From positions 1,452,501 through 1,516,500 of the forward strand of contig NC_022571.1 of NCBI RefSeq assembly GCF_000473995.1: a DNA stretch of 64,000 nucleotides, written 5' to 3'. Position numbers and translations under genes: made by a program. Below are positions 17,301 through 26,264 of this stretch, piece by piece (the stretch's first letter is position 1; every line of letters starts with the position of its first letter). The DNA is from Clostridium saccharobutylicum DSM 13864 (GTDB lineage Bacteria; Bacillota; Clostridia; Clostridiales; Clostridiaceae). A model generated the notes under the pieces. The model did not search any database, was not told the origin of the DNA, and worked only from the letters and a program-made list of their open reading frames with translations.

Positions 17301-18117
17301 ACCTAAAATTAAAGCGTCGAAGCCAAAGGTTGTAATTCCAATATTCCCAGGAAATAACTGTGAATATGATTGCGCTAGAGCTTTTGAAAAAGAAGGCGCA
17401 GAGGTTTCACAAGTAGTATTTAGAAATATTACTAAAGAAGCGTTAAATGAGTCTATAGACAGGTTAGCAAATGAAATTAATAGTGCTCAAATACTTATGA
17501 TTCCAGGTGGTTTCTCAGCAGGTGATGAACCAGATGGTTCTGGTAAATTTATTGCAAATGCTCTTAGAAATAAAAAAATAAGTAACGCAGTAATGAAACT
17601 TCTTAAGAATAGAGATGGATTAGCATTAGGTATTTGTAATGGCTTCCAAGCGCTAATTAAATTAGGATTAGTACCATATGGGGAAATAGTTGATATAAAA
17701 GAGGATATGGCAACATTAACTTATAACAATATTAACAGACATATGTCTTCGATAATAAGAACAAGAGTTACTTCAAATAAATCACCTTGGTTTAGTGAAG
17801 TAAAAGCTGGAGATATACATTCAGTTGCAATTTCACATGGTGAAGGTAGATTTGTTGCACCAGAAAGCTTAATTAAAGAATTAATAGATAATGGTCAAGT
17901 AGCGACTCAATATGTTGATTTTGATGGAAATGTATCATTAGATATGCCATTTAATCCAAATGGTTCAATGTATGGAATAGAGGGAATTACAAGCCCAGAT
18001 GGAAGAGTGTTAGGTAAGATGGCTCACTCAGAAAGAATTGGAGAAAATGTTTATAGGAATATTCCGGGAGATTTTGATCAAAAGATTTTTAAAGCTGGAG
18101 TTGAATACTTCAAATAA
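14371..18117 (+). CDS. purL: Phosphoribosylformylglycinamidine synthase, single-chain
   Basis: A 1248-residue enzyme that makes FGAM from FGAR, glutamine and ATP, the fourth step to IMP. It is the large fused form: PurS-like N-terminus (about 1-150), linker with TYWSDHCRHTTF (about 225), two AIRS-type synthetase halves (FKNETHNHPTEIEPFGGAATCLGG; FGAGGVSVAIGEL) and a class I glutaminase at the C-terminus with nucleophile Cys1089 in LGICNGFQALIKLG and HGEGRF. Bacillus splits this into PurS, PurQ and PurL. Start ATG has GGAGG seven bases upstream. First gene of the pur cluster. Confidence 0.97.
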   Translation: MLDIRSVFVEKKKGFNVEAQSLLNDFKENLGVIGLEDIRIVNKYIISDISEEYYKKALHTIFSEATVDIVYESKLPTNEGEVAFGVEYLPGQYDQRADSASECLALLTAKDKVEIKTAKIVVLKGNISQSDIEKIKSYYINPVDSREVDIDSKDLSSISNMPKDVLILEGFTKKALEELKDFHSEQGLAMSIDDLVMIQDYFKKEERDPSITEIKVIDTYWSDHCRHTTFSTILEDVQIENSVFTEPIKKSYEAYIKSREYVYEDKEKNKTLMDMAVIAMKELRKRGKLEDLDISEEINACSINVKVETNNGIEDYLVMFKNETHNHPTEIEPFGGAATCLGGAIRDPLSGRTYVYQAMRVTGAADPTVPVKDTLKGKLPQRKITLGAAHGYSSYGNQIGLATGEVREVYHPNYAAKRMEVGAVIAAAPKENVVREEPVLGDVIILLGGRTGRDGVGGATGSSKEHTVDSINECGAEVQKGNAPTERKLQRLFRNSKVAKMIKRCNDFGAGGVSVAIGELCRGLDIDLDKVPKKYEGLDGTELAVSESQERMAVVVTKENADEFIRLSNEENLEANLVAHVTDTDRLRLFWRGKNIVDLKRTFLDTNGATQKTKVVVESPKAYPYTVAEINVKEEWINTLKNLNVSSQQGLSERFDATIGGGTVLMPFGGKYAKTPAEGMAAKIPVLGGESKDATIMTFGFNPNLGMWSPYHMAYYSVVESVTKLTAMGGDYRKARLTFQEYFEKLGVDPKRWGKPFAALLGAYEVQMELGIPAIGGKDSMSGSFGDLDVPPTLVSFAVGVEKAGKIISPEFKKNDSTLVLLQTEKLENGTIDIDKFKNNLETLYRLIQEEKVISASSIKFGGVAEAITKMTLGNRIGAEIENVTKEDLFGLNYGSLVVEVKNAVNVEETFKDCLYKVIGKTTASAQITSKQFDLNLNIEELENVYEEKLNKVFGIKTPDTGKKIETPLTEVKIWKLPKIKASKPKVVIPIFPGNNCEYDCARAFEKEGAEVSQVVFRNITKEALNESIDRLANEINSAQILMIPGGFSAGDEPDGSGKFIANALRNKKISNAVMKLLKNRDGLALGICNGFQALIKLGLVPYGEIVDIKEDMATLTYNNINRHMSSIIRTRVTSNKSPWFSEVKAGDIHSVAISHGEGRFVAPESLIKELIDNGQVATQYVDFDGNVSLDMPFNPNGSMYGIEGITSPDGRVLGKMAHSERIGENVYRNIPGDFDQKIFKAGVEYFK

Positions 18118-18274
18118 ACCAATGAAAAATTCAAGATATTCTGTAGAGCATATCATAAAATTCTAAGAATATAAGAATATTTATTCTTCACAAGAATGTA
18201 AGAAGTAAAAACATTTGAAATTATTTTGAAGTGTAAATATACATTAGATGTTTTAAATAATAGGAGGTCTTTTT

Positions 18275-18754
18275 GTGGAAGTAGCAATATTTTTTGGAAG
18301 TAAATCTGATACAGAAGTTATGAAAGGTGCAGCTAATGCTTTAAAAGAATTTGGAGTAACATATAAAGCATTTGTTTTATCAGCTCATAGAGTGCCAGAA
18401 AAATTAGAAGAAACTTTAAAAGAAGTTGAGGAAGCAGGATGCCAAGTTATAATTGCGGGAGCAGGTCTTGCAGCTCATTTGCCAGGAGTAATTGCTTCAA
18501 AAACAATACTTCCTGTAATAGGAGTTCCAGTTAAAGCTGCTTTAGAAGGTGTAGATGCACTATATTCCATAGTACAAATGCCAAAATCAATTCCAGTTGC
18601 AACTGTTGGAATAAATAATAGTTACAATGCAGGGATGCTAGCAGTTCAAATGTTATCAGTTAATAATAAAGAGTTAAAAAATAAATTAAAAGAATTTAGA
18701 ATAAATATGAAGAAAAAATTTATTGAGGACAATGCGGAAGGGGTAGAACTATAA
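18275..18754 (+). CDS. purE: 5-(carboxyamino)imidazole ribonucleotide mutase
   Basis: A 159-residue PurE with [11 protein letters not shown] near the N-terminus, SAHRVPEKL and [17 protein letters not shown], the substrate-binding signatures of the class I (mutase) type rather than the class II carboxylase. It moves the carboxyl group to give CAIR. The start is GTG, with AGGAGG seven bases upstream. Its stop overlaps the purC start. Class I PurE normally needs PurK, which is not in this window; this PurE either relies on a distant purK or on unaided carboxylation. Confidence 0.93.
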   Translation: MEVAIFFGSKSDTEVMKGAANALKEFGVTYKAFVLSAHRVPEKLEETLKEVEEAGCQVIIAGAGLAAHLPGVIASKTILPVIGVPVKAALEGVDALYSIVQMPKSIPVATVGINNSYNAGMLAVQMLSVNNKELKNKLKEFRINMKKKFIEDNAEGVEL

Positions 18755-19461
18755 TGGAAAAATTAGAAATGTTATATGAAGGAAAAGCAAAGAAGATATA
18801 TAAAACAGACAAGGCTGATGAAGTAATAGTATATTACAAAGATGATGCAACAGCATTTAATGGAGAAAAGAAAGGTCAAATCGAAGATAAAGGTGTTATG
18901 AATAATGAAATCACATCAATCTTATTTGAACTATTAGAAAAAAAGGGTATAAAAACTCATTTTATTAAAAAACTAAGTGATAGGGAACAACTATGCAAAA
19001 AAGTTGAAATAGTACCACTTGAAGTAATCGTAAGAAATGTTGCAGCTGGTAGTATGGCTAAGAGATTAGGTCTTGAAGAAGGATATAAACTTAAAACTAC
19101 AGTATTTGAATTTTCTTATAAAGATGATGAGTTAGGAGATCCATTAATAAATAGTTATCATGCAGTAGCAATTGGTGCAGCGACTTTTGAAGAAATAGAT
19201 ACAATTCTTGATATGACAGCAAAAATCAATGATGTATTAAAAGAAGTTTTTGCAGCACAAAATATCAACTTAATTGACTTTAAGATTGAATTTGGTAGAT
19301 GTAGTGATGGAACAATTGTTTTAGCTGATGAAATTTCACCAGATACTTGTAGATTCTGGGATGCAACTACAGGAGAAAAGTTAGACAAAGATAGATTTAG
19401 AAGAGATTTAGGTAATGTTAAAGATGCCTATGTTGAAATTTTAAAGAGAATTTCTAAATAG
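18754..19461 (+). CDS. purC: SAICAR synthetase
   Basis: A 235-residue enzyme joining CAIR and aspartate with ATP. Family blocks visible are [45 protein letters not shown] and [14 protein letters not shown]. Length is standard for the bacterial short form. The ATG shares one base with the purE stop, so the two are translationally coupled. After it comes a 357-base gap with a hairpin and element E6 before purF. Confidence 0.96.
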   Translation: MEKLEMLYEGKAKKIYKTDKADEVIVYYKDDATAFNGEKKGQIEDKGVMNNEITSILFELLEKKGIKTHFIKKLSDREQLCKKVEIVPLEVIVRNVAAGSMAKRLGLEEGYKLKTTVFEFSYKDDELGDPLINSYHAVAIGAATFEEIDTILDMTAKINDVLKEVFAAQNINLIDFKIEFGRCSDGTIVLADEISPDTCRFWDATTGEKLDKDRFRRDLGNVKDAYVEILKRISK

Positions 19462-19628
19462 TGTTTATGAAACTTTCAATATTTAGAATAAGTAATTAAG
19501 AACAAATAATTTTTAAATAAAATTTTTTAGAAATTCCGTAGGGAAATACGAACATAAATCTCTGATTTTAGCACTTGATTTTTCTCTACGGAGATTTTAG
19601 CCTTAACTATATATTGTGTATTATAAAC
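19462..19628 (+). other. purC-purF spacer with hairpin
   Basis: An imperfect hairpin at 19534-19596 (TTCCGTAGGGAAA with TTTTCTCTACGGAG) lies 70 bases after purC. The T-run after it is weak, so it may attenuate rather than fully terminate. No gene. Confidence 0.5.
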
Positions 19629-19790
19629 TAAGGCACAATAAAAAAATAATAGACCAGTATGCTTGTCTATTTTGCGTCATACTGCGTCAGTAAAATCAAC
19701 TAATAGCACCACTATGATCTGATTTTACTTTCTTGACTGACACTAAATAAGCGTCGCATCTTTGGTCTATTATTTTTTTCATATGCCTAA
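19629..19790 (+). repeat. Element E6: palindromic element inside the pur cluster
   Basis: Same terminal type as E5: AAGGCACAATAAAAAAATAA on the left and an inverted copy ending TATGCCTAA on the right. The interior TGCGTCATACTGCGTC matches E5 closely. The apical stem TAAAATCA (19691-19698) pairs with TGATTTTA (19720-19727). The loop CTAATAGCACCACTATGA is conserved but the stem sequence differs completely from that of E5, then TTTCTTGACTGAC follows. It ends 28 bases before the purF start. Confidence 0.8.
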
Positions 19791-19818
19791 AATAATAAAT
19801 GACGAAAGGATTGTATAA

Positions 19819-21249
19819 ATGAATAATTCAAATTTTGAATTAATAATGGATCCAAGTAATGACAAATTTAAAGATGAATGTGGAGTATTTGGCGTTTATG
19901 CTAATAATACTATAGATGTTGCATCAATGACTTATTACGGACTTTATGCTCTTCAACATAGAGGACAGGAAAGTGCAGGAATAGCAGTTGCAAATGGAGA
20001 AAAAATTGATATACATAAAGGTTTAGGTCTTATTACAGAGGCGTTTAAGCAAGAAGATTTAGAAAAATTAAAGGGACGCATAGCTGTGGGTCATGTAAGA
20101 TATTCAACAGCTGGAGGAAAAGGCATTGAAAATGCTCAGCCTATATTAGTTTCATCTAAAATGGGACCAATAGCTATGGCTCACAATGGAACTTTAGTAA
20201 ATGCTGATGTTATAAAAGAACTGCTTGAAGATGGAGGACAAATTTTCCATACTACAACAGATTCAGAGGTAATCGCTTGTTTAATAGCTAGAAGTGCTAA
20301 AAAAGGTTTTGCTAAAGCAGTAATTGATGCTATGTCAGCTGTTAGAGGATCATTTGCATTAACTATCATGTCGAAAGACAAGTTGATTGGAGCTAGAGAT
20401 CCACATGGAATTAGACCACTTTGTTTAGGAAAAATAGAAGAAGGCTATGTACTAGCTTCGGAGAGTTGTGCCTTAGATGCAATAGGTGCTGAATATGTAA
20501 GGGATATAGAACCTGGAGAAATAGTGATAATAGATGAACAAGGAGTAAATTCATATAGATATTCTGAAAATACTAAATGTCAAACATGTGCTTTTGAATA
20601 TATTTATTTTGCTAGACCAGATTCAAAAATTGATGGACTTGAAGTTCATACAACAAGAGTAAAAGCAGGAGAACAGTTATTTAAGGAACACCCATTAGAT
20701 GCGGATGTTGTTATTGCGGTTCCAGATTCGGGAATACCAGCTGCCATAGGATATGCAAAAGCTTCTGGAATACCTTATGATACTGGATTTATCAAGAATA
20801 GATATGTAGGAAGAACATTTATATCACCATCTCAGGAAATAAGAGAAAGAGCAGTTGCAGTAAAATTAAATCCGCTAAAGGTAAACTTGGAAGGAAAAAG
20901 AGTTATACTTATTGATGATTCAATAGTAAGAGGAACTACTTCAAAGCATTTAATTGAATCGCTTAAACGTGCAGGAGTAAAAGAAGTTAGTTTCTTAATT
21001 GCATCACCAAGCGTTAAATATCCATGTTATTTTGGAATAGATACACCTTATAGAAGTGAACTTGTTGCTGCAAACCATACTGTAGAAGAAATCAGAGATA
21101 TGATTGGAGCAGATTATTTAGGATACTTAAGTGAAACTGGAGTATATAAGAGCTGTGAAGATAGAGAAGGATTCTGCATGGGATGCTTTAATGGTGTTTA
21201 TCCAGTAGCAACGCCAATAGAAGAAATATCAAAAGATCTTGAAAGGTAG
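19819..21249 (+). CDS. purF: Amidophosphoribosyltransferase
   Basis: A 476-residue enzyme of the committed step, PRPP plus glutamine to phosphoribosylamine. A 20-residue propeptide precedes Cys21 (DECGVFGVYAN), the N-terminal nucleophile after cleavage. The phosphoribosyltransferase part carries the PRPP motif VILIDDSIVRGTT. Cysteines in CQTCAFEY and near the C-terminus (SCEDREGFCMGC) match the [4Fe-4S]-containing Bacillus-type enzyme. The ribosome site is a modest GAAAGG. It is followed nine bases later by purM. Confidence 0.97.
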   Translation: MNNSNFELIMDPSNDKFKDECGVFGVYANNTIDVASMTYYGLYALQHRGQESAGIAVANGEKIDIHKGLGLITEAFKQEDLEKLKGRIAVGHVRYSTAGGKGIENAQPILVSSKMGPIAMAHNGTLVNADVIKELLEDGGQIFHTTTDSEVIACLIARSAKKGFAKAVIDAMSAVRGSFALTIMSKDKLIGARDPHGIRPLCLGKIEEGYVLASESCALDAIGAEYVRDIEPGEIVIIDEQGVNSYRYSENTKCQTCAFEYIYFARPDSKIDGLEVHTTRVKAGEQLFKEHPLDADVVIAVPDSGIPAAIGYAKASGIPYDTGFIKNRYVGRTFISPSQEIRERAVAVKLNPLKVNLEGKRVILIDDSIVRGTTSKHLIESLKRAGVKEVSFLIASPSVKYPCYFGIDTPYRSELVAANHTVEEIRDMIGADYLGYLSETGVYKSCEDREGFCMGCFNGVYPVATPIEEISKDLER

Positions 21250-21258
21250 GATTAATAA

Positions 21259-22260
21259 ATGATTACTTATAAAGAAGCCGGAGTTAATATAGAAGAAGGA
21301 TATAGATCAGTAAAATTAATAAAGGAATATGCAGCTAGAACAATGAGTGAATATGTTCTAAATGGTCTTGGTAGTTTTGCAGGAATGGTAGAGTTACCAG
21401 AAGGATATAAAAAACCTGTTTTAGTTTCAGGAACTGATGGAGTTGGAACAAAGCTTGAAATAGCATTTAAGAACAAGAAATATGATACAGTTGGAATAGA
21501 TTGTGTAGCTATGTGTGTTAATGATATATTATGTCACGGAGCAAAGCCATTATTTTTCTTAGATTATATTGCTTGCGGAAAGCTTGAAGCTGAAGTTGCA
21601 TCAGATTTAGTTAAGGGAATTGCTGATGGATGTCTTGATTCTGATTGTGCATTAATTGGTGGGGAAACAGCAGAAATGCCAGGATTTTATGATGAAGGCG
21701 AATATGATATGGCTGGTTTTGCAGTTGGTATAGTAGATAAAGATAAGATTATAAATGGTAGCAATATTAAAGAAGGCGATAAACTAATTGGTATTGCATC
21801 TTCTGGAATTCATTCTAATGGATATTCACTTGTTAGAAAGGTATTCCCAGATTTAAACGAGGATTTTAATGGAGAACCAGTATGGAAAACATTACTTACA
21901 CCAACTAAAATATATGTTAAACCAATACTTAAGTTATTAGAAAACTTTGATATTAAAGGAATGGCACATGTTACAGGTGGTGGATTTATTGAAAATGTTC
22001 CAAGAATGTTTAATGGTGCAGATTTTACTGCTGTAATTAACAAGGATTCATATCCATTACCAGCAATATTTGAGAGAATAGTTGAAAAAGGTGTAGATAA
22101 GGATCATATGTATAATACATTCAACATGGGAATAGGATTTGTTCTTGCTGTTGAAGAGAAGGATGTTGAATCTATTAAGAAAGCTTTAGTAGAAATGGGT
22201 GAAAAGGCTTATGAAATAGGATATGTAACATCTGGAGGTGAAGGTGTTTGTTTAAAATAG
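21259..22260 (+). CDS. purM: AIR synthetase
   Basis: A 333-residue AIR synthase that cyclises FGAM with ATP. Visible blocks are SGTDGVGTKLEIAF, CVAMCVNDILCHGAKPLFFLDYIACG, GGETAEMPG and HVTGGGFIENVPR, all standard for PurM. Length is standard. It follows purF by nine bases and its end overlaps purN, in keeping with tight co-translation. Confidence 0.97.
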   Translation: MITYKEAGVNIEEGYRSVKLIKEYAARTMSEYVLNGLGSFAGMVELPEGYKKPVLVSGTDGVGTKLEIAFKNKKYDTVGIDCVAMCVNDILCHGAKPLFFLDYIACGKLEAEVASDLVKGIADGCLDSDCALIGGETAEMPGFYDEGEYDMAGFAVGIVDKDKIINGSNIKEGDKLIGIASSGIHSNGYSLVRKVFPDLNEDFNGEPVWKTLLTPTKIYVKPILKLLENFDIKGMAHVTGGGFIENVPRMFNGADFTAVINKDSYPLPAIFERIVEKGVDKDHMYNTFNMGIGFVLAVEEKDVESIKKALVEMGEKAYEIGYVTSGGEGVCLK

Positions 22261-22859
22261 CAGTTTTAGCTTCAGGAGGAGGAACAGATCTTCAGTCTGT
22301 AATAGATGCAGTAGAGAGTAAATACATTAATGCTAAAATAGAAATGGTTATAGGCAGCAAAGAGGGCATTTATGCCCTCGAAAGAGCTAAAAAACATAAT
22401 ATAGACACATTTGTTGTTAGCAGGAAAGAGTATAAAGAAAAATCCTCAGATAAAATATTAGAATTAACAAAAGGTAAAGTTGATTTAATAGTTCTTGCAG
22501 GATTTTTATCAATCTTAGATGGAAAAATATTAAAAGAATTTGAAGGTAAAATAATAAACATTCATCCATCATTAATTCCATCTTTTTGTGGACCTAATAT
22601 GTATGGATTAAAAGTTCATGAAGCTGTAATTAAGAGTGGAGTGAAATTTTCAGGTTGTACTGTTCATTTTGTAAATAGTGAAGTGGATGGAGGTGCTATA
22701 ATCCTTCAGGAAGCTGTTCCAGTTTATTTTGAAGATGATGCGGAAACTCTTCAAAAAAGAATACTAGAAAAAGAGCATATAATACTACCTAAAGCAATAA
22801 AATTACTTAGCGAAGGTAAAGTAAAAGTTAGTGATGGTAGAGTTAAGATAGAAGAATAA
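22248..22859 (+). CDS. purN: Phosphoribosylglycinamide formyltransferase
   Basis: A 203-residue folate-dependent GAR transformylase. Motifs: [16 protein letters not shown] at the N-terminus, [12 protein letters not shown] with the catalytic Asn and His, and [18 protein letters not shown]. It starts with TTG inside the last codons of purM (13-base overlap), behind GGAGGTG. The TTG is needed to retain the nucleotide-binding beta strand [34 protein letters not shown] segment replaces the more usual LLPSFPG form, a common clostridial variant. Confidence 0.93.
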   Translation: MFKIAVLASGGGTDLQSVIDAVESKYINAKIEMVIGSKEGIYALERAKKHNIDTFVVSRKEYKEKSSDKILELTKGKVDLIVLAGFLSILDGKILKEFEGKIINIHPSLIPSFCGPNMYGLKVHEAVIKSGVKFSGCTVHFVNSEVDGGAIILQEAVPVYFEDDAETLQKRILEKEHIILPKAIKLLSEGKVKVSDGRVKIEE

Positions 22860-22873
22860 GAGGAGGCCTTTTC

Positions 22874-24376
22874 GTGAAAAAGAGAGCTTTAATAAGTGTA
22901 TTTGATAAAGATGGAGTTTTAGATTTTGCTAAATTCCTAGTATCTAAAGATGTTGAAATTGTATCAACAGGGGGAACTTATAAATATTTAAAGGAAAATG
23001 GTTTAGAAGTAATTGAAATTAATGAAGTTACTAATTTTCCTGAAATGTTAGATGGAAGAGTTAAGACTCTTCACCCATTAGTTCATGCAGGAATATTAGC
23101 GATAAGAGATAATGAAGAACATATGAATACATTAAAAGGTAGAGATATTCATACTATAGATTATGTAGTTGTAAATCTTTATCCATTCTTTGAAAAAGTT
23201 AAAGAAGATTTAGAATTTGAAGAAAAGGTTGAATTTATCGATATTGGTGGCCCTACAATGCTTAGAGCTGCAGCTAAAAACTTCCAGGATGTTGTAGTAA
23301 TTAGTGATAAAAATGACTATAAAGTTGTTATGGATGAAATTGAATCAAATGGAGAAACTTCTTTAAAAACTAAGAAGAGATTAGCTGGTAAGGTATTTAA
23401 TCTTATGAGTGCATATGATGGTGCTATTTCTAATTTCTTATTAGATGATGAAGAATATCCAGAATATCTTTCGGTTTCATATAGGAAGATGCAAGGTCTT
23501 AGATATGGTGAAAATTCACATCAAAGTGCAGCTGTTTATTCTTCAACAATGCGTGATGGTGCAATGAATACTTTTGAGACTTTAAATGGTAAGGAATTAT
23601 CTTATAATAATTTTAAAGATGTTGATATAGCTTGGAAATGTGCTAATGAATTTGATGAACCATCATGCTGTGCATTAAAACATAATACACCTTGCGGTGT
23701 TGCAGTTGGAACGCATTCTTATGAAGCTTATATGAAAGCGTATGAAGTAGATCCAACTTCAATATTTGGTGGAATTGTTGCGTTTAATAGAAAAGTAGAT
23801 AAGAAAACTGCAGAAGAAATGGTTAAGATTTTCTTAGAAGTTATAGCTGCACCAGAATATGATGAAGATGCTTTAGAAGTATTGAAGACAAAGAAGAATT
23901 TAAGAGTTCTTAAGTTCAATAATACTCCAAAAGCTGATAAATATATGGTTACAGTGGATGGAGCAATGCTGGTTCAAGAAGAAGATAACAAATTAATTGA
24001 AGAAATAAAAGTTGTAACAGAATCTAAACCTACTGATGAAGAAATGAAAGATTTATTATTTGGTATGAAAGTAGTTAAGTATGTTAAATCAAATGCTATA
24101 GTAGTTGCTCATAATGGAATCGCATTAGGTATTGGTGGAGGTCAAGTTAATAGAATTTGGCCAACAGAAGATGCGTTAAGAAGAGGAAAAGGTGCTACTA
24201 TACTTGCATCTGATGCATTTTTCCCATTTAGAGATGTTGTAGATCAAGCAGCTCAATATGGAATTAAAGCTATAATTCAACCAGGTGGATCTATGAGGGA
24301 TCAAGAATCAATAGATGCTTGTAATGAACATGGAATTGCGATGGTATTTACAGGATACAGACATTTTAAACATTAA
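22874..24376 (+). CDS. purH: Bifunctional AICAR formyltransferase / IMP cyclohydrolase
   Basis: A 500-residue enzyme for the last two steps to IMP. The N-terminal cyclohydrolase (about 1-190) has [18 protein letters not shown] and GRVKTLHP. The C-terminal transformylase has [24 protein letters not shown] and [18 protein letters not shown]. The start is GTG, behind GAGGAGG, with the expected [12 protein letters not shown]-terminus. Length is standard. A hairpin follows before purD. Confidence 0.96.
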   Translation: MKKRALISVFDKDGVLDFAKFLVSKDVEIVSTGGTYKYLKENGLEVIEINEVTNFPEMLDGRVKTLHPLVHAGILAIRDNEEHMNTLKGRDIHTIDYVVVNLYPFFEKVKEDLEFEEKVEFIDIGGPTMLRAAAKNFQDVVVISDKNDYKVVMDEIESNGETSLKTKKRLAGKVFNLMSAYDGAISNFLLDDEEYPEYLSVSYRKMQGLRYGENSHQSAAVYSSTMRDGAMNTFETLNGKELSYNNFKDVDIAWKCANEFDEPSCCALKHNTPCGVAVGTHSYEAYMKAYEVDPTSIFGGIVAFNRKVDKKTAEEMVKIFLEVIAAPEYDEDALEVLKTKKNLRVLKFNNTPKADKYMVTVDGAMLVQEEDNKLIEEIKVVTESKPTDEEMKDLLFGMKVVKYVKSNAIVVAHNGIALGIGGGQVNRIWPTEDALRRGKGATILASDAFFPFRDVVDQAAQYGIKAIIQPGGSMRDQESIDACNEHGIAMVFTGYRHFKH

Positions 24377-24500
24377 TAATAAAGTTTACTAATATATATA
24401 TTTCAATATAAATTTTTGATTAAAATTAACTTGTTATATTTATTTTACTGTAATTTATTTTTGCAATATATATTAAGGTACATTTTAATTCTACAAACTA

Positions 24501-24571
24501 AAATGAAGAATAAAAATCTTACGATGTTTTTAGAAAGAGTAATCTAAAATTTCGTAGGACTTTCTTCATTT
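24501..24571 (+). terminator. Hairpin between purH and purD
   Basis: AAATGAAGAA (24501-24510) pairs with TTCTTCATTT (24562-24571), and CTTACGA with TCGTAGG inside it; a short T-rich tract follows. It may partly terminate the pur transcript, so purD could have lower or separate expression. Confidence 0.5.
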
Positions 24572-24663
24572 ATATAGGGATTAAAAATGTTAGAATTAAT
24601 TTAAGTAATTTCTTCTAGCTATATTCAAAAAGATAATAATTAAAATTTTGGAGGTATGTATTT

Positions 24664-25914
24664 ATGAAACTTCTTTTAATTGGTTCCGGTGGTAGAGAAC
24701 ATGCTTTAGCTTGGAAATTTGCACAAAGTAAAAAGGTAGAAAAAATATTTGTTGCACCAGGTAATGGTGGTACAGCAATTGAAAATAAATGTGAAAATGT
24801 AAACATCACTGATATTGATGAATTAGTTAAATTTGCACAAAATGAAAATGTAGATCTTACTGTAGTAGGACCAGAAGATCCTTTAACAAAGGGTATAGTA
24901 AACAAATTTAAAAAAGAAGGATTAAAAATATTTGGACCAGCTGAAAATGGTGCAAAACTTGAAGGTAGTAAGAGTTTTTCTAAGGAATTTATGAAAAAAT
25001 ATGGAGTTAAAACAGCTCAATATGAAACATTTACTAATGTAGATGAAGCTCTTAAATATTTAGAAATTTGTGAATATCCAACAGTTGTTAAAGCTGATGG
25101 ACTTGCAGCAGGTAAAGGTGTTGCTATATGTGCTAATAAACAAGAAGCTGAAGAAGCTGTAAAATCATATATGGTAGAGGATATATTTAATGGTGCAGGC
25201 CAAACTATAGTGATTGAAGAATTCTTAGAAGGGGTAGAAGCTTCAATTCTTTCTATAACAGACGGGAAAACAATAATTCCATTTATATCAGGAAAAGATC
25301 ATAAGCAAATTTTTGATGGTGGTAAAGGTCCAAATACAGGTGGAATGGGAGTTTTAGCCCCAAATCCGTATGTTACAGAAGCGGTAATGAAAGAGTTTGA
25401 AGAGAATATAATGGCTAAAACATTAAATGGAATTAAAGAAGAGGGATTTGATTATAAGGGAATTATATTCTTTGGAATTATGATAACTAAAAAAGGAACG
25501 TATCTTTTAGAATATAATGTAAGAATGGGAGATCCTGAAACTCAATCAGTTCTTTATTTAATGGAAAGTGATTTAGTAGAAGTTATAGAAGCAGCTTTAA
25601 GAGAAGAACTAGATAAAATAGAAATAAAGTGGAAAGATGGAGTTTGCATTAATGTTGTTCTAGCATCTAATGGATATCCAGGTAATTTCACTAAAGGCTA
25701 TGAAATAAAGATAGATGAAAAAGTTAAAGATAAGGTGTTTTTGGCAGGTGCTAAATTTGAAAATGGTATTTTAAAGACTAATGGTGGCAGAGTATTATCG
25801 GTTATAGGTCTTGGAAAAGATACTGAAGAGGCTAGAAAAGACGCTTACAATAATATTAAGTATGTTCAATTTGAAGGAGCATATTGTAGAACAGATATAG
25901 GAACACATATGTAA
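24664..25914 (+). CDS. purD: Phosphoribosylamine-glycine ligase
   Basis: A 416-residue ATP-grasp enzyme that makes GAR from phosphoribosylamine and glycine. It begins with LLIGSGGREHALAWKFAQS; the ATP-grasp core shows VVKADGLAAGKGVAIC, ISGKDHKQIFDGGKGPNTGGMG and YNVRMGDPETQ. Length is standard. GGAGGTA precedes the ATG. Last gene of the pur cluster, 287 bases after purH, with a terminator downstream. Confidence 0.97.
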   Translation: MKLLLIGSGGREHALAWKFAQSKKVEKIFVAPGNGGTAIENKCENVNITDIDELVKFAQNENVDLTVVGPEDPLTKGIVNKFKKEGLKIFGPAENGAKLEGSKSFSKEFMKKYGVKTAQYETFTNVDEALKYLEICEYPTVVKADGLAAGKGVAICANKQEAEEAVKSYMVEDIFNGAGQTIVIEEFLEGVEASILSITDGKTIIPFISGKDHKQIFDGGKGPNTGGMGVLAPNPYVTEAVMKEFEENIMAKTLNGIKEEGFDYKGIIFFGIMITKKGTYLLEYNVRMGDPETQSVLYLMESDLVEVIEAALREELDKIEIKWKDGVCINVVLASNGYPGNFTKGYEIKIDEKVKDKVFLAGAKFENGILKTNGGRVLSVIGLGKDTEEARKDAYNNIKYVQFEGAYCRTDIGTHM

Positions 25915-25945
25915 AAAACAGACATTATTTAAAAGTTACAAACAT

Positions 25946-26003
25946 AAAAAATAAGTTATCTAGATAAGAAAAAATATTAATATCTATATGACTTATTTTT
26001 TTG
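25946..26003. terminator. Terminator after purD
   Basis: AAAAAATAAGT pairs with ACTTATTTTTT around an AT-rich loop, followed by more T. The rest of the gap up to 26264 is very AT-rich with no gene, repeat or clear promoter. Confidence 0.7.
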
Positions 26004-26264
26004 TTTTTTATTTAAAACAATCTGTAGTCAAACAGTCCAAAGAAAAATTGGATTATCATAGTTGATATAAAAAAATAATTATGATATTGTAAAAATATCT
26101 ACATTAATATAGCTGATAAATAAATGTAGTAAAATATAAATATTAAGAGAATAAAATAAAAAAATAGCATAATGTATTAAATTAAAATATTATTAGATTT
26201 AATAACTACTAAAAAATTAAAATTTATTTTATTCATTTAAAAATAATAAAGGTGAAACAATATA

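Noticed and set aside
23728-23919. Many minus-strand frames of 60 to 120 codons across the pur, fab and other genes.
   Set aside because: They are antisense shadows of well-identified genes, without ribosome sites or recognisable domains.
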